A stretch of 64,000 nt of DNA from Pirellulales bacterium (GCA_036499395.1 DASYDW010000010.1:216213-280212), one strand, 5' to 3'; counted from the first letter of the stretch, positions 33,355-44,893 are shown. Program-made: numbers and translations. The notes: generated from the sequence alone by a model not told the origin.

Positions 33355-34272
33355 TTGGCCATCCTTGGTTCGCATACTTCGATCGCTGGGGGTCTGCATC
33401 GCGCTGTCGAGCGAGCACACGCAGTCGGCTGCGACTGCGTGCAAATATTTACCGGCCCCCCACGTCAATTCCCAACGCCGCAAATAGCCGTCCGATCTGG
33501 TAAGTCCTTGACGAAGAACAACAATCAGTGGCGGGCCAAGCCGATTACCGATGATGACGTGCAACGGTTTCGCGGGGCGCTCAGTGAGCTGAAGATCAAG
33601 CATCCCATCGCGCATGATTCGTACTTGATCAATCTGGCCAGCCCGGACGATATGCTCTGGCAGAAGTCGATCGATGCGTTCGTCGAGGAACTACGGCGGG
33701 CTCACCTGCTGGGCATTCCGTATGTAGTCACGCATCCCGGCGCTTCGACCACTTCGGACGACGTGACCGGGCTGCAGCGCATCGTGAAAGCTCTCGATGA
33801 AGTCCACGCGCAAACGCGCGACCTCACGAGCCAGTGTTTGCTCGAAAATACCGCCGGCCAGGGATCCTGCCTGGGCTGGAAATTCGAGCATCTGGCCACG
33901 ATCATCGACGGCGTCAAGGATCCTGACCGGCTGGGCGTGTGCATCGACACTTGCCACACGCTGGCCGCGGGCTATCCGCTGGGAACGAAAGAAGACTATC
34001 AGGCCACGATGAAAGCGCTCGACCAAACGGTCGGCGTCAAACTAGTAAAGGCCTTTCACCTCAACGACAGCAAACGCGAACTGGGCTCGCGGGTCGACCG
34101 ACATGCCGCGATCGGCGAGGGGCACCTGGGGCTCGAGCCATTCCGCTTCTTGCTGAACGACAACCGCTTTCGCCGCGTGCCGATGTACCTCGAGACGCCC
34201 AAGGGGCTGGTCGACGGTGTCGAGCTGGACGTGATCAACCTGGGGCGGTTGCGTGATTTGATCGAGAAGTGA
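33355..34272 (+). CDS. nfo: Endonuclease IV (AP endonuclease, Nfo)
   Basis: This TIM-barrel zinc enzyme cuts DNA 5' of abasic sites in base excision repair. Marks in order are LGSHTSIAGGLHRAVERA, THPGAS, LLENTAGQGSCLGWKFEHLA, CIDTCHTLAAGYPL and FHLNDSKRELGSRVDRHAAI, which hold most of the three-zinc ligands (His, Glu, Asp). The start is TTG at 33355 with GAGGT about nine bases upstream; a TTG at 33337 is possible. At 305 residues it is near the usual 285. Core codon use returns here. Confidence 0.93.
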   Translation: MAILGSHTSIAGGLHRAVERAHAVGCDCVQIFTGPPRQFPTPQIAVRSGKSLTKNNNQWRAKPITDDDVQRFRGALSELKIKHPIAHDSYLINLASPDDMLWQKSIDAFVEELRRAHLLGIPYVVTHPGASTTSDDVTGLQRIVKALDEVHAQTRDLTSQCLLENTAGQGSCLGWKFEHLATIIDGVKDPDRLGVCIDTCHTLAAGYPLGTKEDYQATMKALDQTVGVKLVKAFHLNDSKRELGSRVDRHAAIGEGHLGLEPFRFLLNDNRFRRVPMYLETPKGLVDGVELDVINLGRLRDLIEK

Positions 34273-34353
34273 TCGCGGCAAGCAACGCGTTTCGATACGC
34301 GTGTAGCGCGATCTTGTGGGGGCGGCTTCGGCGATTCGCCGGCAATCAGTGCG

Positions 34354-35427
34354 CTACTTGCCGGCCTTGTCGATCGCGGCCTTTGCTTCGTCGGCTTCCG
34401 TAGTTGATTTCACCAGCTCGCCATTCTCCGGATTCAAGTGCGCGATGGCGCCAGTGTATTCGATTTTCGCCGACCCACGCAGCGAGGCCGAGAGCTGCTT
34501 GAAGACCTCTTGCGTGACGGCGGGCTGAATTTCACGCCGCACATCGCGCCAGGTCTTATCGCCCGGCTTGATATCCGTGCAAGTGATCAGATGCACTCCC
34601 AGGTGAGTTGTGACGGGAGTGCTGATGGCTCCCTTGTCGAGTGCAAACGCGGCTTTCGAAAACTCCTCGGGCATGATCCCATTGCGGGTGATGAAACCGA
34701 GATCGCCATCCTTCTGCCGGCTCGGGCCGCTCGAGTATTTTTTGGCAGCCGCCTCGAAGGTGATAATCTCGCCGACGATTTCGTTGCGAATTCGCTCGGC
34801 CTGCGCCGTGAGCCGGTCGATTTCCTCGGGATCGAGATCGCCGTCCGGGCGCAGCACGATGTGCGAAACGCGCAGCTCGGTATCGTCATATTCCTTGCGA
34901 TGCGCTTCGAAGTACTTCTCCAACGTGTCGTCAGTGATGGCCTTCCGCAGGAATTTTGTCCACCGCACTTCCCACTTGATCTCGTCGCGGTAGGTCGCCT
35001 CGGTCAAACCCATCTGCCCGCGAATGTCGGCCAGATCGCCGTCGGATTTGCGGAGCGATTTCTGCCGCTCGGCCAGCACCTTGTCGATTTCTGATTCCGA
35101 AGCCGTGACCTTCTGCTTGTCGAGGAAGTTATTAATCAGTCGGCGGCTGATCACGGTTTCCAATGCCTGGGCTTCGAGCGCCGAGAGCGCCGCCTTGCTG
35201 GCCGGGCGGCCGCGCAGCGTTTGCTTCACCAGCCGATTCACCTCGGCGCTATCAATCGGTTTGTCATCGACGGTCGCCACGACGATTCCCGGCGACGGCA
35301 GCGCCGCCACGGCCAGCAATTCGTCGCGCACCCGTTCAGCCTGGGCGAGCGCCGCGTCCGGCGCCAGTCCGAAGGCGACCAATGCCGCACACAGTCCGAT
35401 TCTTCCCGTCATCGTTCTCAATGCCAT
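34354..35427 (-). CDS. Peptidyl-prolyl cis-trans isomerase, parvulin type (SurA/PrsA-like)
   Basis: This 357-residue protein has an N-terminal signal peptide ending near DAALAQAE, then a SurA-like helical N-domain (EAQALETVISRRLINNFLDK). One parvulin domain is seen from about residue 190: LRVSHIVLR, FEAAAKKYSSGPSRQKDGDL, GFITRNGIMPEEFSKAAFAL and HLGVHLITC. It should assist folding of exported proteins in the periplasm. The next minus-strand gene upstream also encodes an exported protein. Confidence 0.88.
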   Translation of the reverse strand: MALRTMTGRIGLCAALVAFGLAPDAALAQAERVRDELLAVAALPSPGIVVATVDDKPIDSAEVNRLVKQTLRGRPASKAALSALEAQALETVISRRLINNFLDKQKVTASESEIDKVLAERQKSLRKSDGDLADIRGQMGLTEATYRDEIKWEVRWTKFLRKAITDDTLEKYFEAHRKEYDDTELRVSHIVLRPDGDLDPEEIDRLTAQAERIRNEIVGEIITFEAAAKKYSSGPSRQKDGDLGFITRNGIMPEEFSKAAFALDKGAISTPVTTHLGVHLITCTDIKPGDKTWRDVRREIQPAVTQEVFKQLSASLRGSAKIEYTGAIAHLNPENGELVKSTTEADEAKAAIDKAGK

Positions 35428-35508
35428 TTCTCTACCTGCCATTGTCTCTATTTCCGCTCGCCAGCTGCAGCGAATGCTTCTCGGTATGTCGTTCGCATCG
35501 CCACCAGC

Positions 35509-36780
35509 CTAAGGCAGCGCGACGTCGTGCAACTCATAAGGCACCGCGGCGTTCATCAGCACCGTCGGTGTTTTGTAGATGAAAGTGTGGTCCGCAATGT
35601 CGGGCACATCGAACAAATACGCGACACCGACTTCGTTGTCGGCTTGCCGGGTCGTTTCCAAGCCGGCGAAATTAATCGATTCTTTACCTGGCGTTTCGAG
35701 CGCCGCTTCGTTGTGCAGAATCCAAGTGCGATGCGACTCGAGCGCCTTGCCCGGCGAATCGAATACCACGCGCACGCGGATCTCCCAGATGTCGTTGTTC
35801 TTGCGCGCTTGCTCGAGAATCACTTTCACGGCCCCTTTGCGCTGCTCGATCGGCGCGCCCGAGGTCAGCTTCTCGAAGCGAAACGTCTCGACCTGGCCGG
35901 GAAGCATCACAGAAAAGCTCCCCTTCAAGCTGGTGATTTTCTTCATATCGCGCGACGGTAGCGAAAACGTCAGCGGCATGCTCGCCGTCGCATCGCCGGG
36001 ATTGACCGTGGCTTCGAACTCGCCATTGGGGGCCGCGCCCAGCTTTTCGTTGTTGTCGCCAATGGCCGTCACCGATTCAGCCGCTTGCGTGATCGCGATG
36101 GGCGCCAGTCGCGGTTCCCAGCCGACCTCGACGTCGAGTTTCAATGCCTGGCCAGTCGCGTCGCGCAGATCGCGCTTGGCCGAAACTTCGGTCGCCTCGA
36201 CGCGGAACGCGCCGGTGTAGATACCACGATCGTGACGCGGAAGCTCGTTGCCCGACCGGTTGACCAGAGCCAGTCCCGGCACGCCGGCATAGGAATAAAT
36301 GGTCAGGCCCCCCTGATCGAGAATTTGGTCGAAGGCGGACCAGAACGGCGTTTTGTCGAACGTGAGATCGAACGTCTTCTTATCCGGCTGCTGACCGAAG
36401 TCGCGACGAAAGTCGACCAGCTTGTTGCCGGTTTGCTTTTCAATCGCCGCGATCACTTCGGATAGCGGAATTGCTGTGCCTGAGAGGGTTAGCTCGCTGG
36501 CCTTCACCTCTTGCTCGCCGCGCAGCGTTTCTAGTTGCGTGCGAACGCGGGCTAGCCGCAGCTTGACCTCCGCGCTGCCGTCCTCGGCCGATGGCAACAG
36601 GGGAAGCACCGCCGGGCCGAGCTTGAGCAATTGCTGCTCGGCATCCTCGCGGCGAGTTTTTTCCGACGCGTCGAGCTGGCGGACCAGCTTGGTCACCGTG
36701 GGCGCCAGATCGTCCGCCCGCGCCGTGACCTGGGCCAACAGCAGCAAGGCCGGCAGGAACGTGAGGACTGCTTGATTCAT
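35509..36780 (-). CDS. Secreted hypothetical protein with HEAT-like N-terminus
   Basis: This 423-residue protein begins MNQAVLTFLPALLLLAQVTA, a signal peptide, followed by helices resembling a HEAT repeat (REDAEQQLLKLGPAVLPLLP). A region with IPLSEVIAAIEKQTGNKLVD resembles the secretin/TonB short domain, where a small receptor fold is common. The rest is beta-rich. ATG at 36780 is chosen because the signal peptide starts there; an upstream extension is not signal-like. It lies 81 bases upstream of the isomerase gene. Function unknown. Confidence 0.65.
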   Translation of the reverse strand: MNQAVLTFLPALLLLAQVTARADDLAPTVTKLVRQLDASEKTRREDAEQQLLKLGPAVLPLLPSAEDGSAEVKLRLARVRTQLETLRGEQEVKASELTLSGTAIPLSEVIAAIEKQTGNKLVDFRRDFGQQPDKKTFDLTFDKTPFWSAFDQILDQGGLTIYSYAGVPGLALVNRSGNELPRHDRGIYTGAFRVEATEVSAKRDLRDATGQALKLDVEVGWEPRLAPIAITQAAESVTAIGDNNEKLGAAPNGEFEATVNPGDATASMPLTFSLPSRDMKKITSLKGSFSVMLPGQVETFRFEKLTSGAPIEQRKGAVKVILEQARKNNDIWEIRVRVVFDSPGKALESHRTWILHNEAALETPGKESINFAGLETTRQADNEVGVAYLFDVPDIADHTFIYKTPTVLMNAAVPYELHDVALP

Positions 36781-37409
36781 CGATCGATCGCTTGCGGCTG
36801 AGATATTTGCGGGGCTTCCTGCCGACGTCACCGCGGATTGCCGTAGGGCCCACGGAACAGGCCACCATGAAAACGAGTGCCTCGGAAATGCCCGACCGCG
36901 CCAAGGCAGCATCATCCCCTAACGGGCCGGTTCTTTGATTCTACGCCCGCCGCGCGGGGGTCGCCACAATGCCCCGCGCTCGGAAGATTCGCAGCATCAC
37001 GCGGTGCGGTTGCCTTGGCAACATTATGCCGGTTGTAGGGTACTCATCCCTTCCGGTACGGCTTTCAGGCCGAGCGGCCTTTGCGCAACATGCTACGTCA
37101 GTCGATGGCGGCCGTATTGGCGCTCGACTGTTACCTGGCCTCCCGGCCATAAAGTTCCGGGCCGACGCATGTTGTGGTCGGCGCGCGCGGCGCACTACAA
37201 TATCGGCCTGGGTGCCGGCCGAGGGGGCCGTCGTTCGCCTGCGTTATCTAAAACGACGGCAGGCCCAAGGTCGCGAATACCATCAACGATTGCCATGCGA
37301 CGGGTAGCGTGGGGTGCGCGCTGAGGCAGCCCCGGTTGCTAAGTCATCTGTCTCTCGTGTCGACGGCTCATTTCCAAGCGGGAACATCTTGCGCTGTGAG
37401 GGGGATTGC
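36781..37409. other. Intergenic region, nothing recognised
   Basis: These 629 bases lie between divergent genes and hold no frame with family motifs, no tRNA-like fold and no riboswitch consensus. A GAGGGGG ribosome site for the acyl-CoA ligase lies at the right end. Confidence 0.4.
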
Positions 37410-39077
<1,668 letters not shown>

Positions 39078-39215
39078 CAACGCCCGGCTTGACCAGCGGT
39101 GCCTAGAATTACGTGCGGTTGGAAATTCAGCGTGGTGTGGCGGTGGTGTAGGTCCTGCTGCGAGCCGCGGCAGGCGTGAATACAATTCTGGCGCGTTTTG
39201 TGAAGGAGTATCGTC

Positions 39216-40370
39216 ATGCCTCAACCAGTTATTATCGACGCCGTGCGCACCCCGTTCGGTCGCAAAGGGGGCGCGTTTCGTGAGATTCGTCCCGATGTGC
39301 TGCTGTCGTTGGCCTTGCGTGGGCTGACCGATCGCACCGGTGTCGACCCTGCGAAAATCGAAGACGTCGTGACCGGCTGCGTAACGCAAGCCGGCGAACA
39401 AGGTGCGAACGTCGGTCGCTTGGGTGTGCTGTTGGCCGGCTTCCCGGTCGAAGTGCCGGCCGTGTCATTGAACCGGATGTGTGGATCGGCGCAGCAGGCC
39501 ATTCATTTCGCCGCCCAGGCCATCGGCGCAGGCGATGCCGCCTACACGATCGGCGCCGGGGTCGAACACATGACTCGGGCTCCCATGTTCAGCGACGTCG
39601 GCACACTCGATAAGTTGAATCCGCTGTTGTTCGAGCGCTTCGACCTGATCCATCAAGGTGAAAGTGCCGAACGCATGGCGGACAAGTACAAGCTCTCGCG
39701 CCAGGACGTCGATGCTTTCTCGATGGAAAGTCATCGCCGTGCCGCCGTGGCCGCCAAGGAACACCGCAACAAGGAAATCCTGCCAACCGACGGCATCGAC
39801 GGCGCAGGCAACAAGATCACTCTCACGCGCGATGAGGGAATTCGCGAAGTGATCGATGCTGCGAAGATCGCCGCGCTGCCTACAGTGTTTCGCCCGGATG
39901 GGGGCGGCGTGGTCACGGCCGCCAACAGCAGCCAGGTTTCCGACGGTGCCGCGGCCGTGCTCGTGGCCGATCGCGAAGTGGCCCTGACCGACGGACTAAA
40001 GCCGCGGGCCCGCTTCCTGGCCCGCGTCGCCGTGGGAGATGATCCCACGTTGCAACTGGCCGGCGTCATTCCCGCTACGGTCAAAGCGCTGAAGCGAGCG
40101 GGGCTGACGATCAACGACATCGACTGGTTCGAAATCAACGAAGCGTTCGCATCGGTCGTCCTCGGCTGGGCCAAGGAATTGAAGCCGAAGATGGAACGCG
40201 TCAATCCGTGGGGAGGCGCAATCGCACACGGGCATCCGTTGGGTGCCACCGGTGCCGGACTGATGGCCAAGATGCTCACTGGCCTAGAAGCCACCGGCGG
40301 ACGCTTGGGCCTGCAAACCATGTGCATCGGCCACGGCATGGCCACGGCCACGATCATTGAACGACTGTGA
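39216..40370 (+). CDS. Thiolase (acetyl-CoA C-acyltransferase family)
   Basis: This 384-residue enzyme performs the last step of beta-oxidation (cleavage of 3-ketoacyl-CoA) or the reverse condensation. The nucleophilic Cys is in [20 protein letters not shown], and later motifs are [17 protein letters not shown] and [17 protein letters not shown]. The C-terminal catalytic motif is CIGHGMATA rather than the usual C-x-G-G-G, an uncommon Gly-to-His change next to the active Cys. GAAGGAG lies at a good distance before the ATG. It is downstream of the acyl-CoA ligase. Confidence 0.9.
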   Translation: MPQPVIIDAVRTPFGRKGGAFREIRPDVLLSLALRGLTDRTGVDPAKIEDVVTGCVTQAGEQGANVGRLGVLLAGFPVEVPAVSLNRMCGSAQQAIHFAAQAIGAGDAAYTIGAGVEHMTRAPMFSDVGTLDKLNPLLFERFDLIHQGESAERMADKYKLSRQDVDAFSMESHRRAAVAAKEHRNKEILPTDGIDGAGNKITLTRDEGIREVIDAAKIAALPTVFRPDGGGVVTAANSSQVSDGAAAVLVADREVALTDGLKPRARFLARVAVGDDPTLQLAGVIPATVKALKRAGLTINDIDWFEINEAFASVVLGWAKELKPKMERVNPWGGAIAHGHPLGATGAGLMAKMLTGLEATGGRLGLQTMCIGHGMATATIIERL

Positions 40371-40536
40371 TGTAAAGCCGGCAGTCGGCAGAGGGAAGCA
40401 GGTAGTTACGAGCCGGACGACAGTCGTTTGAGTCGCCCAGCGTTCGAGGCGCCTTACTCTCAACTTCCCATTGCCGGCTGCCTTCTGCCAACTTCCTCTA
40501 CTGACTACCAACTACTGAATACCGACTATTATCCCC

Positions 40537-41304
40537 ATGCAACTCAAAGACGCGACGTTTCTAGTGACCGGCGGTGGATCGGGTTTGGGCGCGGCGACCG
40601 TTCGCGAATTGGTTCGCGCCGGCGCCAATTGCATCATTGCCGATGTGAACGAAGAGGCGGGCCGGGGCTTGGCTGCCGAAATCGGAAAGGCGGCTCGTTT
40701 CGTTAAGACCGACGTCACCGACGAGGCCAGCGTGCAGGCGGCCGTCGACGAGGCCGTTCGCAGCTACGGCAATCTGCGCGGCGCGGTGAATTGTGCCGGC
40801 ATCGGTATCGCGGCGCGCGTGCTGGGGCGCGACAGCGTGCATGACCTGAGCGTCTTTTCGCGCGTGATCCAAATCAATTTGATCGGCACTTTCAACGTGA
40901 TTCGTTTGGCTGCCGCGGCAATTTCACAGGCTGAGCCGCTGGCCGATGGTGAGCGCGGCGTAATCGTCAACACGGCCAGCGTCGCCGCGTTCGACGGGCA
41001 GATCGGCCAGGCGGCTTACTCGGCATCAAAAGGGGGCGTCGTGGGCATGACGCTGCCGATCGCGCGCGAGTTCGCCAAGCTGGGCATTCGCGTCGTCACG
41101 ATCGCGCCAGGCCTATTCAACACGCCGATGATGGCCGCCTTGCCTGAGGAAGCCAAGAAATCGCTTGGCGCGCAAGTCCCCTTTCCGCCCCGCTTGGGCG
41201 AGCCTACCGAGTACGCGGCACTGGTGCGTCACATCGCCGAGAACGTGATGCTCAACGGCGAAACCATCCGCCTCGACGGCGCCATCCGCATGGCACCCAA
41301 ATAA
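40537..41304 (+). CDS. Short-chain dehydrogenase (3-hydroxyacyl-CoA dehydrogenase type 2-like)
   Basis: This 255-residue NAD(P)-dependent oxidoreductase has [20 protein letters not shown] for cofactor binding, [10 protein letters not shown], catalytic Ser in [11 protein letters not shown], and Y-S-A-S-K with the catalytic Tyr and Lys. The sequence style, notably [17 protein letters not shown], is like the type-2 hydroxyacyl-CoA dehydrogenases. With the ligase and thiolase before it, it likely oxidises the 3-hydroxyacyl-CoA intermediate. A gap of 166 bases with degenerate repeats separates it from the thiolase. Confidence 0.88.
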   Translation: MQLKDATFLVTGGGSGLGAATVRELVRAGANCIIADVNEEAGRGLAAEIGKAARFVKTDVTDEASVQAAVDEAVRSYGNLRGAVNCAGIGIAARVLGRDSVHDLSVFSRVIQINLIGTFNVIRLAAAAISQAEPLADGERGVIVNTASVAAFDGQIGQAAYSASKGGVVGMTLPIAREFAKLGIRVVTIAPGLFNTPMMAALPEEAKKSLGAQVPFPPRLGEPTEYAALVRHIAENVMLNGETIRLDGAIRMAPK

Positions 41305-41309
41305 ACGAC

Positions 41310-41449
41310 TGGGGGGCGGGCGTCCCGCCCGCCTTTGAACGATCTTCTTCTTGCGCTGTGCTTTCGTGTGTGTAGTAAGTAGTAATTCGTCAAGGCGGGC
41401 GAGACGCCAGCCCCCCATTGATAGCCGAAACCTCGATCACTGTGTGACC
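41310..41449 (+). repeat. Left 140-base direct repeat (REP pair) flanking the RAYT gene
   Basis: The unit holds a GC-rich palindrome (41311-41333, GGGCGTCCCGCCCG core), a spacer, and an inverted partner (41394-41416). A nearly identical copy lies at 42047-42187. It ends two bases before the RAYT start codon. The pair of inverted REPs is the BIME arrangement expected to be bound by a RAYT. Confidence 0.85.
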
Positions 41450-41451
41450 CT

Positions 41452-42039
41452 ATGTCGCACGAGAAGGCGTCACCCAAGGGCTGGTATCGCCGCGGCGTAC
41501 AGCATCCGCCGCATTTCGACGGCGGTGCGTTTCCGCAGTTTGTTACCTTTCGGCTGCAGGGAACCTTGCCGCAGGAGAAGCTGATCGCTTGGCGCGAACG
41601 ATTGTACAACGGACTGCTATCCGCGGAAGAATTTCACAGCCGCATCGAGTCCTATCTCGACGCAGGCGCCGGCGAATGTTGGTTGCGTGACGAACGAGTT
41701 GCATCGGTCGTGCAAGAGTCGCTGCAATTCTTCGACAACGTCCGCTATATCATCCATGGTTGGGTCGTGATGCCCAACCATGTGCATTTACTATTCACAC
41801 CGATGAGCGGCCACTCGCTGGCAAAAATCGTGGGAGCGTGGAAGTCGTACTCGGCGAAACAGGCAAACGCGGTTTTGGGCCGCTCGGGAGCCTTTTGGCA
41901 GGACGACTATTTTGACCGCTACATTCGAGACCTCGATCATTTTGAAGCGACGCTGTGGTACATCGCGCACAATCCAGTCGCCGCCGGCCTTTGTGGATCA
42001 AGCGAATGTTGGCAATTCAGTCACGCAGGCGCGCATTGA
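41452..42039 (+). CDS. REP-associated tyrosine transposase (RAYT, Y1 HUH family)
   Basis: This 195-residue single-strand transposase has FVTFRLQGTLPQ at the start, the HUH metal motif in VVMPNHVHLLF near residue 107, and the catalytic Tyr in FWQDDYFDRYIRDLDHFE near residue 147, all typical of RAYTs. These nick and join single-stranded REP palindromes and are held to spread them. The gene is bounded by direct repeats of REP pairs, and more REPs of the same type lie at 43439-43612 and 60608. It lies six bases after the SDR's repeat and has no other partner gene. Confidence 0.92.
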   Translation: MSHEKASPKGWYRRGVQHPPHFDGGAFPQFVTFRLQGTLPQEKLIAWRERLYNGLLSAEEFHSRIESYLDAGAGECWLRDERVASVVQESLQFFDNVRYIIHGWVVMPNHVHLLFTPMSGHSLAKIVGAWKSYSAKQANAVLGRSGAFWQDDYFDRYIRDLDHFEATLWYIAHNPVAAGLCGSSECWQFSHAGAH

Positions 42040-42046
42040 GTTGCCC

Positions 42047-42187
42047 TGGGGGGGCGGGCGTCCCGCCCGCCTTTGAACGATCTTCTTCTTGCGCTGTGCT
42101 TTCACGTGTGTAGTAAGTAGTAATTCGTCAAGGCGGGCGAGACGCCCGCCCCCCATTGATAGTCGACACTCGCATCGCTGTGTGACC
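42047..42187 (+). repeat. Right 141-base direct repeat (REP pair) flanking the RAYT gene
   Basis: This copy equals the left one except for one extra G in the first G-run and a few substitutions. Palindromes are at 42048-42071 and 42132-42154. It begins eight bases after the RAYT stop. Confidence 0.85.
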
Positions 42188-42354
42188 GCTGGGCTGGCGC
42201 ATATTGAATGAGCGAGCGGCGACGAGTTTTCAGAGCTAATTGCTAGGTTTCTGTTAGCCTTGCGCTAGTTCTTTGTGCAACGCTTGAAATGTCGGCCGCC
42301 GGTTTTACGCTGCACCATGACGATTTCCCTCAATTCGCGTCACGGTGACTCTCT

Positions 42355-43428
42355 ATGCCCAGTTTCGATCCTTCTCAAGCGGCGCCCGGGTTCTCGATCA
42401 AACGCGTAACGATCGTGCTGCTCCCTGTGTTTGTCGCCGCCCTTGCGTTCCTCGCCTACAAGTATCGGGCCTACGAATCGGACGCCCAGGCCCAAGGGGA
42501 GCGCATGCTGCTGGGAACGCTGGGACTCGCCAAGCCCACCAAGAACCGGCTGAACGATCGCTTCCGAGATGCGAATGCTGATCTGGTCGCCGACGCGCCG
42601 AATGATCCCGCCCAGTGCGTCTCGCCTGACACGCTCTATTTTTCTTATGTCGGTGGCGACGATGCCGACCGGCAGCACGCGGCCTGGCAAGAATTTGTCG
42701 CGGCGCTCGCTTCGAACACCGGTAAGAAGGTCGAGTACCTGGATCTCGCTTCGATCAAGGAACAGTTGGACGCGCTGCGCGAGGGACGCTTGCACATCGC
42801 GGGCGTCAACACAGGTAACGTGCCGGCGGCCGTCAATCAGTGCGGTTTCGTGCCGGTCTTCACGCTGGGTGACGCCAAGGGGACGTTTGGCTACACGGTG
42901 AAAATCATCGTCCCGACCGGGAGCCCGATCAAAAGCGTGACCGACCTGCGTGGCAAGCGGTTGGCCCTGACAGAGCCCGGAAGCAACTCCGGTTACAAGG
43001 CGCCGCTGGTGCTGTTGATGAACGACTTTGACTTGTTGCCGCAGCGCGACTTCGAGTGGGCGTTCACCTACGGACACGACGCGTCAATCCAGGGAATTGC
43101 CAGCGGCAAATATCAGGCGGCTCCCACGGCCAGCGACATGCTGGCCCGGGCCACATCACGCGGCGAAATCGATGATTCGAAATATCGCGTGATCTACGAG
43201 TCGGAACGATTCCCGCCGGCTTCGCTCGGTTACGTCCATAACCTGGCCCCAGAACTCGCCGAAAAAGTGACGCGAACGTTCAAAGACTTCAACTGGTCTG
43301 GTACCGGACTCGAACGAGAATTTGCGCCATCAGGGGTCACATCGTTCGTGCCCGTGCGCTACAAGGACGACTGGGCCCTTGTGCGCCGCATCGATGATGC
43401 AATGGGCACGACGTACGTCACACCGTAG
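42355..43428 (+). CDS. PhnD-like phosphate/phosphonate-type substrate-binding protein
   Basis: This 357-residue protein has one N-terminal span (residues 17-36) instead of a cleavable signal, then a type-2 periplasmic binding fold. Family marks are LYFSYVGGDDADRQHAAWQE, LREGRLHIAGVNTGNVPAAV, and IIVPTGSPIKSVTDLRGKRL with LALTEPGSNSGYKAPL. It resembles the substrate-binding part of phosphite/phosphonate ABC transporters. No permease or ATPase lies nearby, so it is an orphan that may work with components elsewhere or in sensing. Confidence 0.85.
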   Translation: MPSFDPSQAAPGFSIKRVTIVLLPVFVAALAFLAYKYRAYESDAQAQGERMLLGTLGLAKPTKNRLNDRFRDANADLVADAPNDPAQCVSPDTLYFSYVGGDDADRQHAAWQEFVAALASNTGKKVEYLDLASIKEQLDALREGRLHIAGVNTGNVPAAVNQCGFVPVFTLGDAKGTFGYTVKIIVPTGSPIKSVTDLRGKRLALTEPGSNSGYKAPLVLLMNDFDLLPQRDFEWAFTYGHDASIQGIASGKYQAAPTASDMLARATSRGEIDDSKYRVIYESERFPPASLGYVHNLAPELAEKVTRTFKDFNWSGTGLEREFAPSGVTSFVPVRYKDDWALVRRIDDAMGTTYVTP

Positions 43429-43438
43429 GTGACTCCGT

Positions 43439-43612
43439 GGGGGACGGGCGTCCCGCCCGCCTTGATCTCCTTCTCTTTCCGATTTGCGTTCGATTCGCAT
43501 TTCCTGAAATTGACGCGACTTTGCCCGCCTTTCGAACGACCTCATTCTTGCGTCGCGCTTTCATGTGCAGCGTGCATCAACGCAATGATGGCGGGCGAGA
43601 CGCCCGCCCCCC
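43439..43612 (+). repeat. REP pair (BIME) of the RAYT-linked family
   Basis: Inverted GC-rich palindromes at 43439-43461 and 43590-43612 frame a spacer unlike that of the RAYT-flanking copies. The heads match the RAYT repeats base for base except one. It lies 10 bases after the stop of the PhnD-like gene. Confidence 0.75.
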
Positions 43613-43651
43613 AACACGGCATGCTCTCGACGCAATCCCAAACCGGCGAGC

Positions 43652-43696
43652 GCAAAAAGAATGCCACCAGGTCGCTCCGAGAAGCAACCTGGTGGC
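43652..43696 (-). terminator. Rho-independent terminator, minus strand
   Basis: Read leftwards, arms GCCACCAGGT and ACCTGGTGGC (43663-43672 and 43687-43696) form ten pairs with a 14-base loop, followed by ATTCTTTTTG. It lies 330 bases after the RraA-like gene, rather distant, but has a proper stem and T-run. Confidence 0.6.
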
Positions 43697-44029
43697 GGCG
43701 CGGGAGAAATGTTGGCGGTGCGACGGTTTGTTTTTCGACAGCCGAAGCTGACGGCGTGTCCGCTCAAGATGCGGGAATCAATGGCGCTTGACACACTCCC
43801 CGGAACGCGTCGCACTTCCAAAAGGTCAGGCGTAGATCGAGGGTGACGATCAAGCCGACGCCCGACACTATAGAGGCGCCGCGTTCGAGTATCGTCAGCG
43901 TCAAGTTAGATTTGTGTGCGATTCGCCGCTGCATTCTTGCGCACACTGGCGACAAATTCACCACGGGCTATTCGCCCCAAGTGCGCGACGGGCGGATTAC
44001 CACGACGACCGTCAAAGCTTAATGAAACT
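43697..44029. other. Intergenic stretch, nothing recognised
   Basis: These 333 bases between the terminator and the RraA-like stop codon contain only short frames without family motifs or start sites. No RNA gene seen. Confidence 0.4.
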
Positions 44030-44758
44030 TTACCGGTTAGCCTTGGCCTTTTCGGTCAGCTTTGTGATCACGGCGCCGTATTCCTGGCGCGCGGCGGTGT
44101 AGCCGGCCACGGTTTTTGCACCGGTCGAGCGAAGATAATCAAGAATGATTTTCTCGGCGGCCACGAACTCGGCCGAAAGATCGGCCACGGCCGCGGCGAT
44201 CTTCGTGGGAATGCTCGTCACGCCGTTGGTATCGCCGTGCAGCAAGTCGCCTTGCGAAACCATCAGCCCCCCCACGCGCACCGGCACGCCGATGTGCAGC
44301 ATGTGGCAGTAGCCGTGCGAGCAGATCGTGCCGCCGGTGAAGACCGGGTAGCGAATCGCACGGACCTGGTCCAGGTCGCGGCCGGCCCCGCTGGTGATCA
44401 AGCCCACTGAGCCGTAAGCCTGATAGGTCGAGCACATGATCTCGCCGAACGTGGCTGCCACGGCGTGATCGTCCAGGTCTTGAAAGACGACCACGGCCGG
44501 GCCGGGCAGGTCTGCAAATGTTTCCAGTTGCTTTTCCATCGAACCGTAGGCGTCGCCACCGGTCGGCGCCGCATCGCTACGGAAGGCGGTCGTGCAGGCA
44601 AAGCCAACCATCGGCGGCAGCTCGGGGAAGCAGGACTTGATCCGCCCGTCCATATAACCGCGGTTGCGCGGGATCACATCGAACAATTCAATGACGTTGC
44701 AAATCGTGGGTGTATCGAACTGGCGGAGCTTGTCGAGCGTTACAGCGGTAATGGCCAT
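44030..44758 (-). CDS. RraA family protein (HMG/CHA aldolase-like)
   Basis: This 242-residue protein has the RraA-type fold marks: LRQFDTPTICNVIELFDVIP at the start, PGPAVVVFQDLDDHAVAATF, and GLITSGAGRDLDQVRAI ahead of GVPVRVGGLMVSQGDLLHGD, where the Asp and Arg residues bind metal and substrate in the aldolase branch. Such proteins are often mislabelled as dimethylmenaquinone methyltransferase. It is longer than E. coli RraA (161 residues), as are aldolase-type members. Which activity it has is open. It is 135 bases downstream of glnA, behind that gene's terminator. Confidence 0.82.
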   Translation of the reverse strand: MAITAVTLDKLRQFDTPTICNVIELFDVIPRNRGYMDGRIKSCFPELPPMVGFACTTAFRSDAAPTGGDAYGSMEKQLETFADLPGPAVVVFQDLDDHAVAATFGEIMCSTYQAYGSVGLITSGAGRDLDQVRAIRYPVFTGGTICSHGYCHMLHIGVPVRVGGLMVSQGDLLHGDTNGVTSIPTKIAAAVADLSAEFVAAEKIILDYLRSTGAKTVAGYTAARQEYGAVITKLTEKAKANR

Positions 44759-44779
44759 CGCGAATGATTACCTGTTTCT

Positions 44780-44823
44780 AAAAGAAAAAACGCCGGGTTG
44801 GCAGTCAAACTACCAACCCGGCG
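44780..44823 (-). terminator. Rho-independent terminator after glnA
   Basis: Perfect 11-base arms CGCCGGGTTGG (44791-44801) and CCAACCCGGCG (44813-44823) with an 11-base loop, followed on the minus strand by TTTTTTCTTTT. It lies 70 bases after the glnA stop. Confidence 0.88.
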
Positions 44824-44893
44824 ATGAGAGTCAAGCGAACGCCCGTCCTTGACGGAAGGGCCCAAGAGTCGCGCATACCATGACTCGTTGGTT

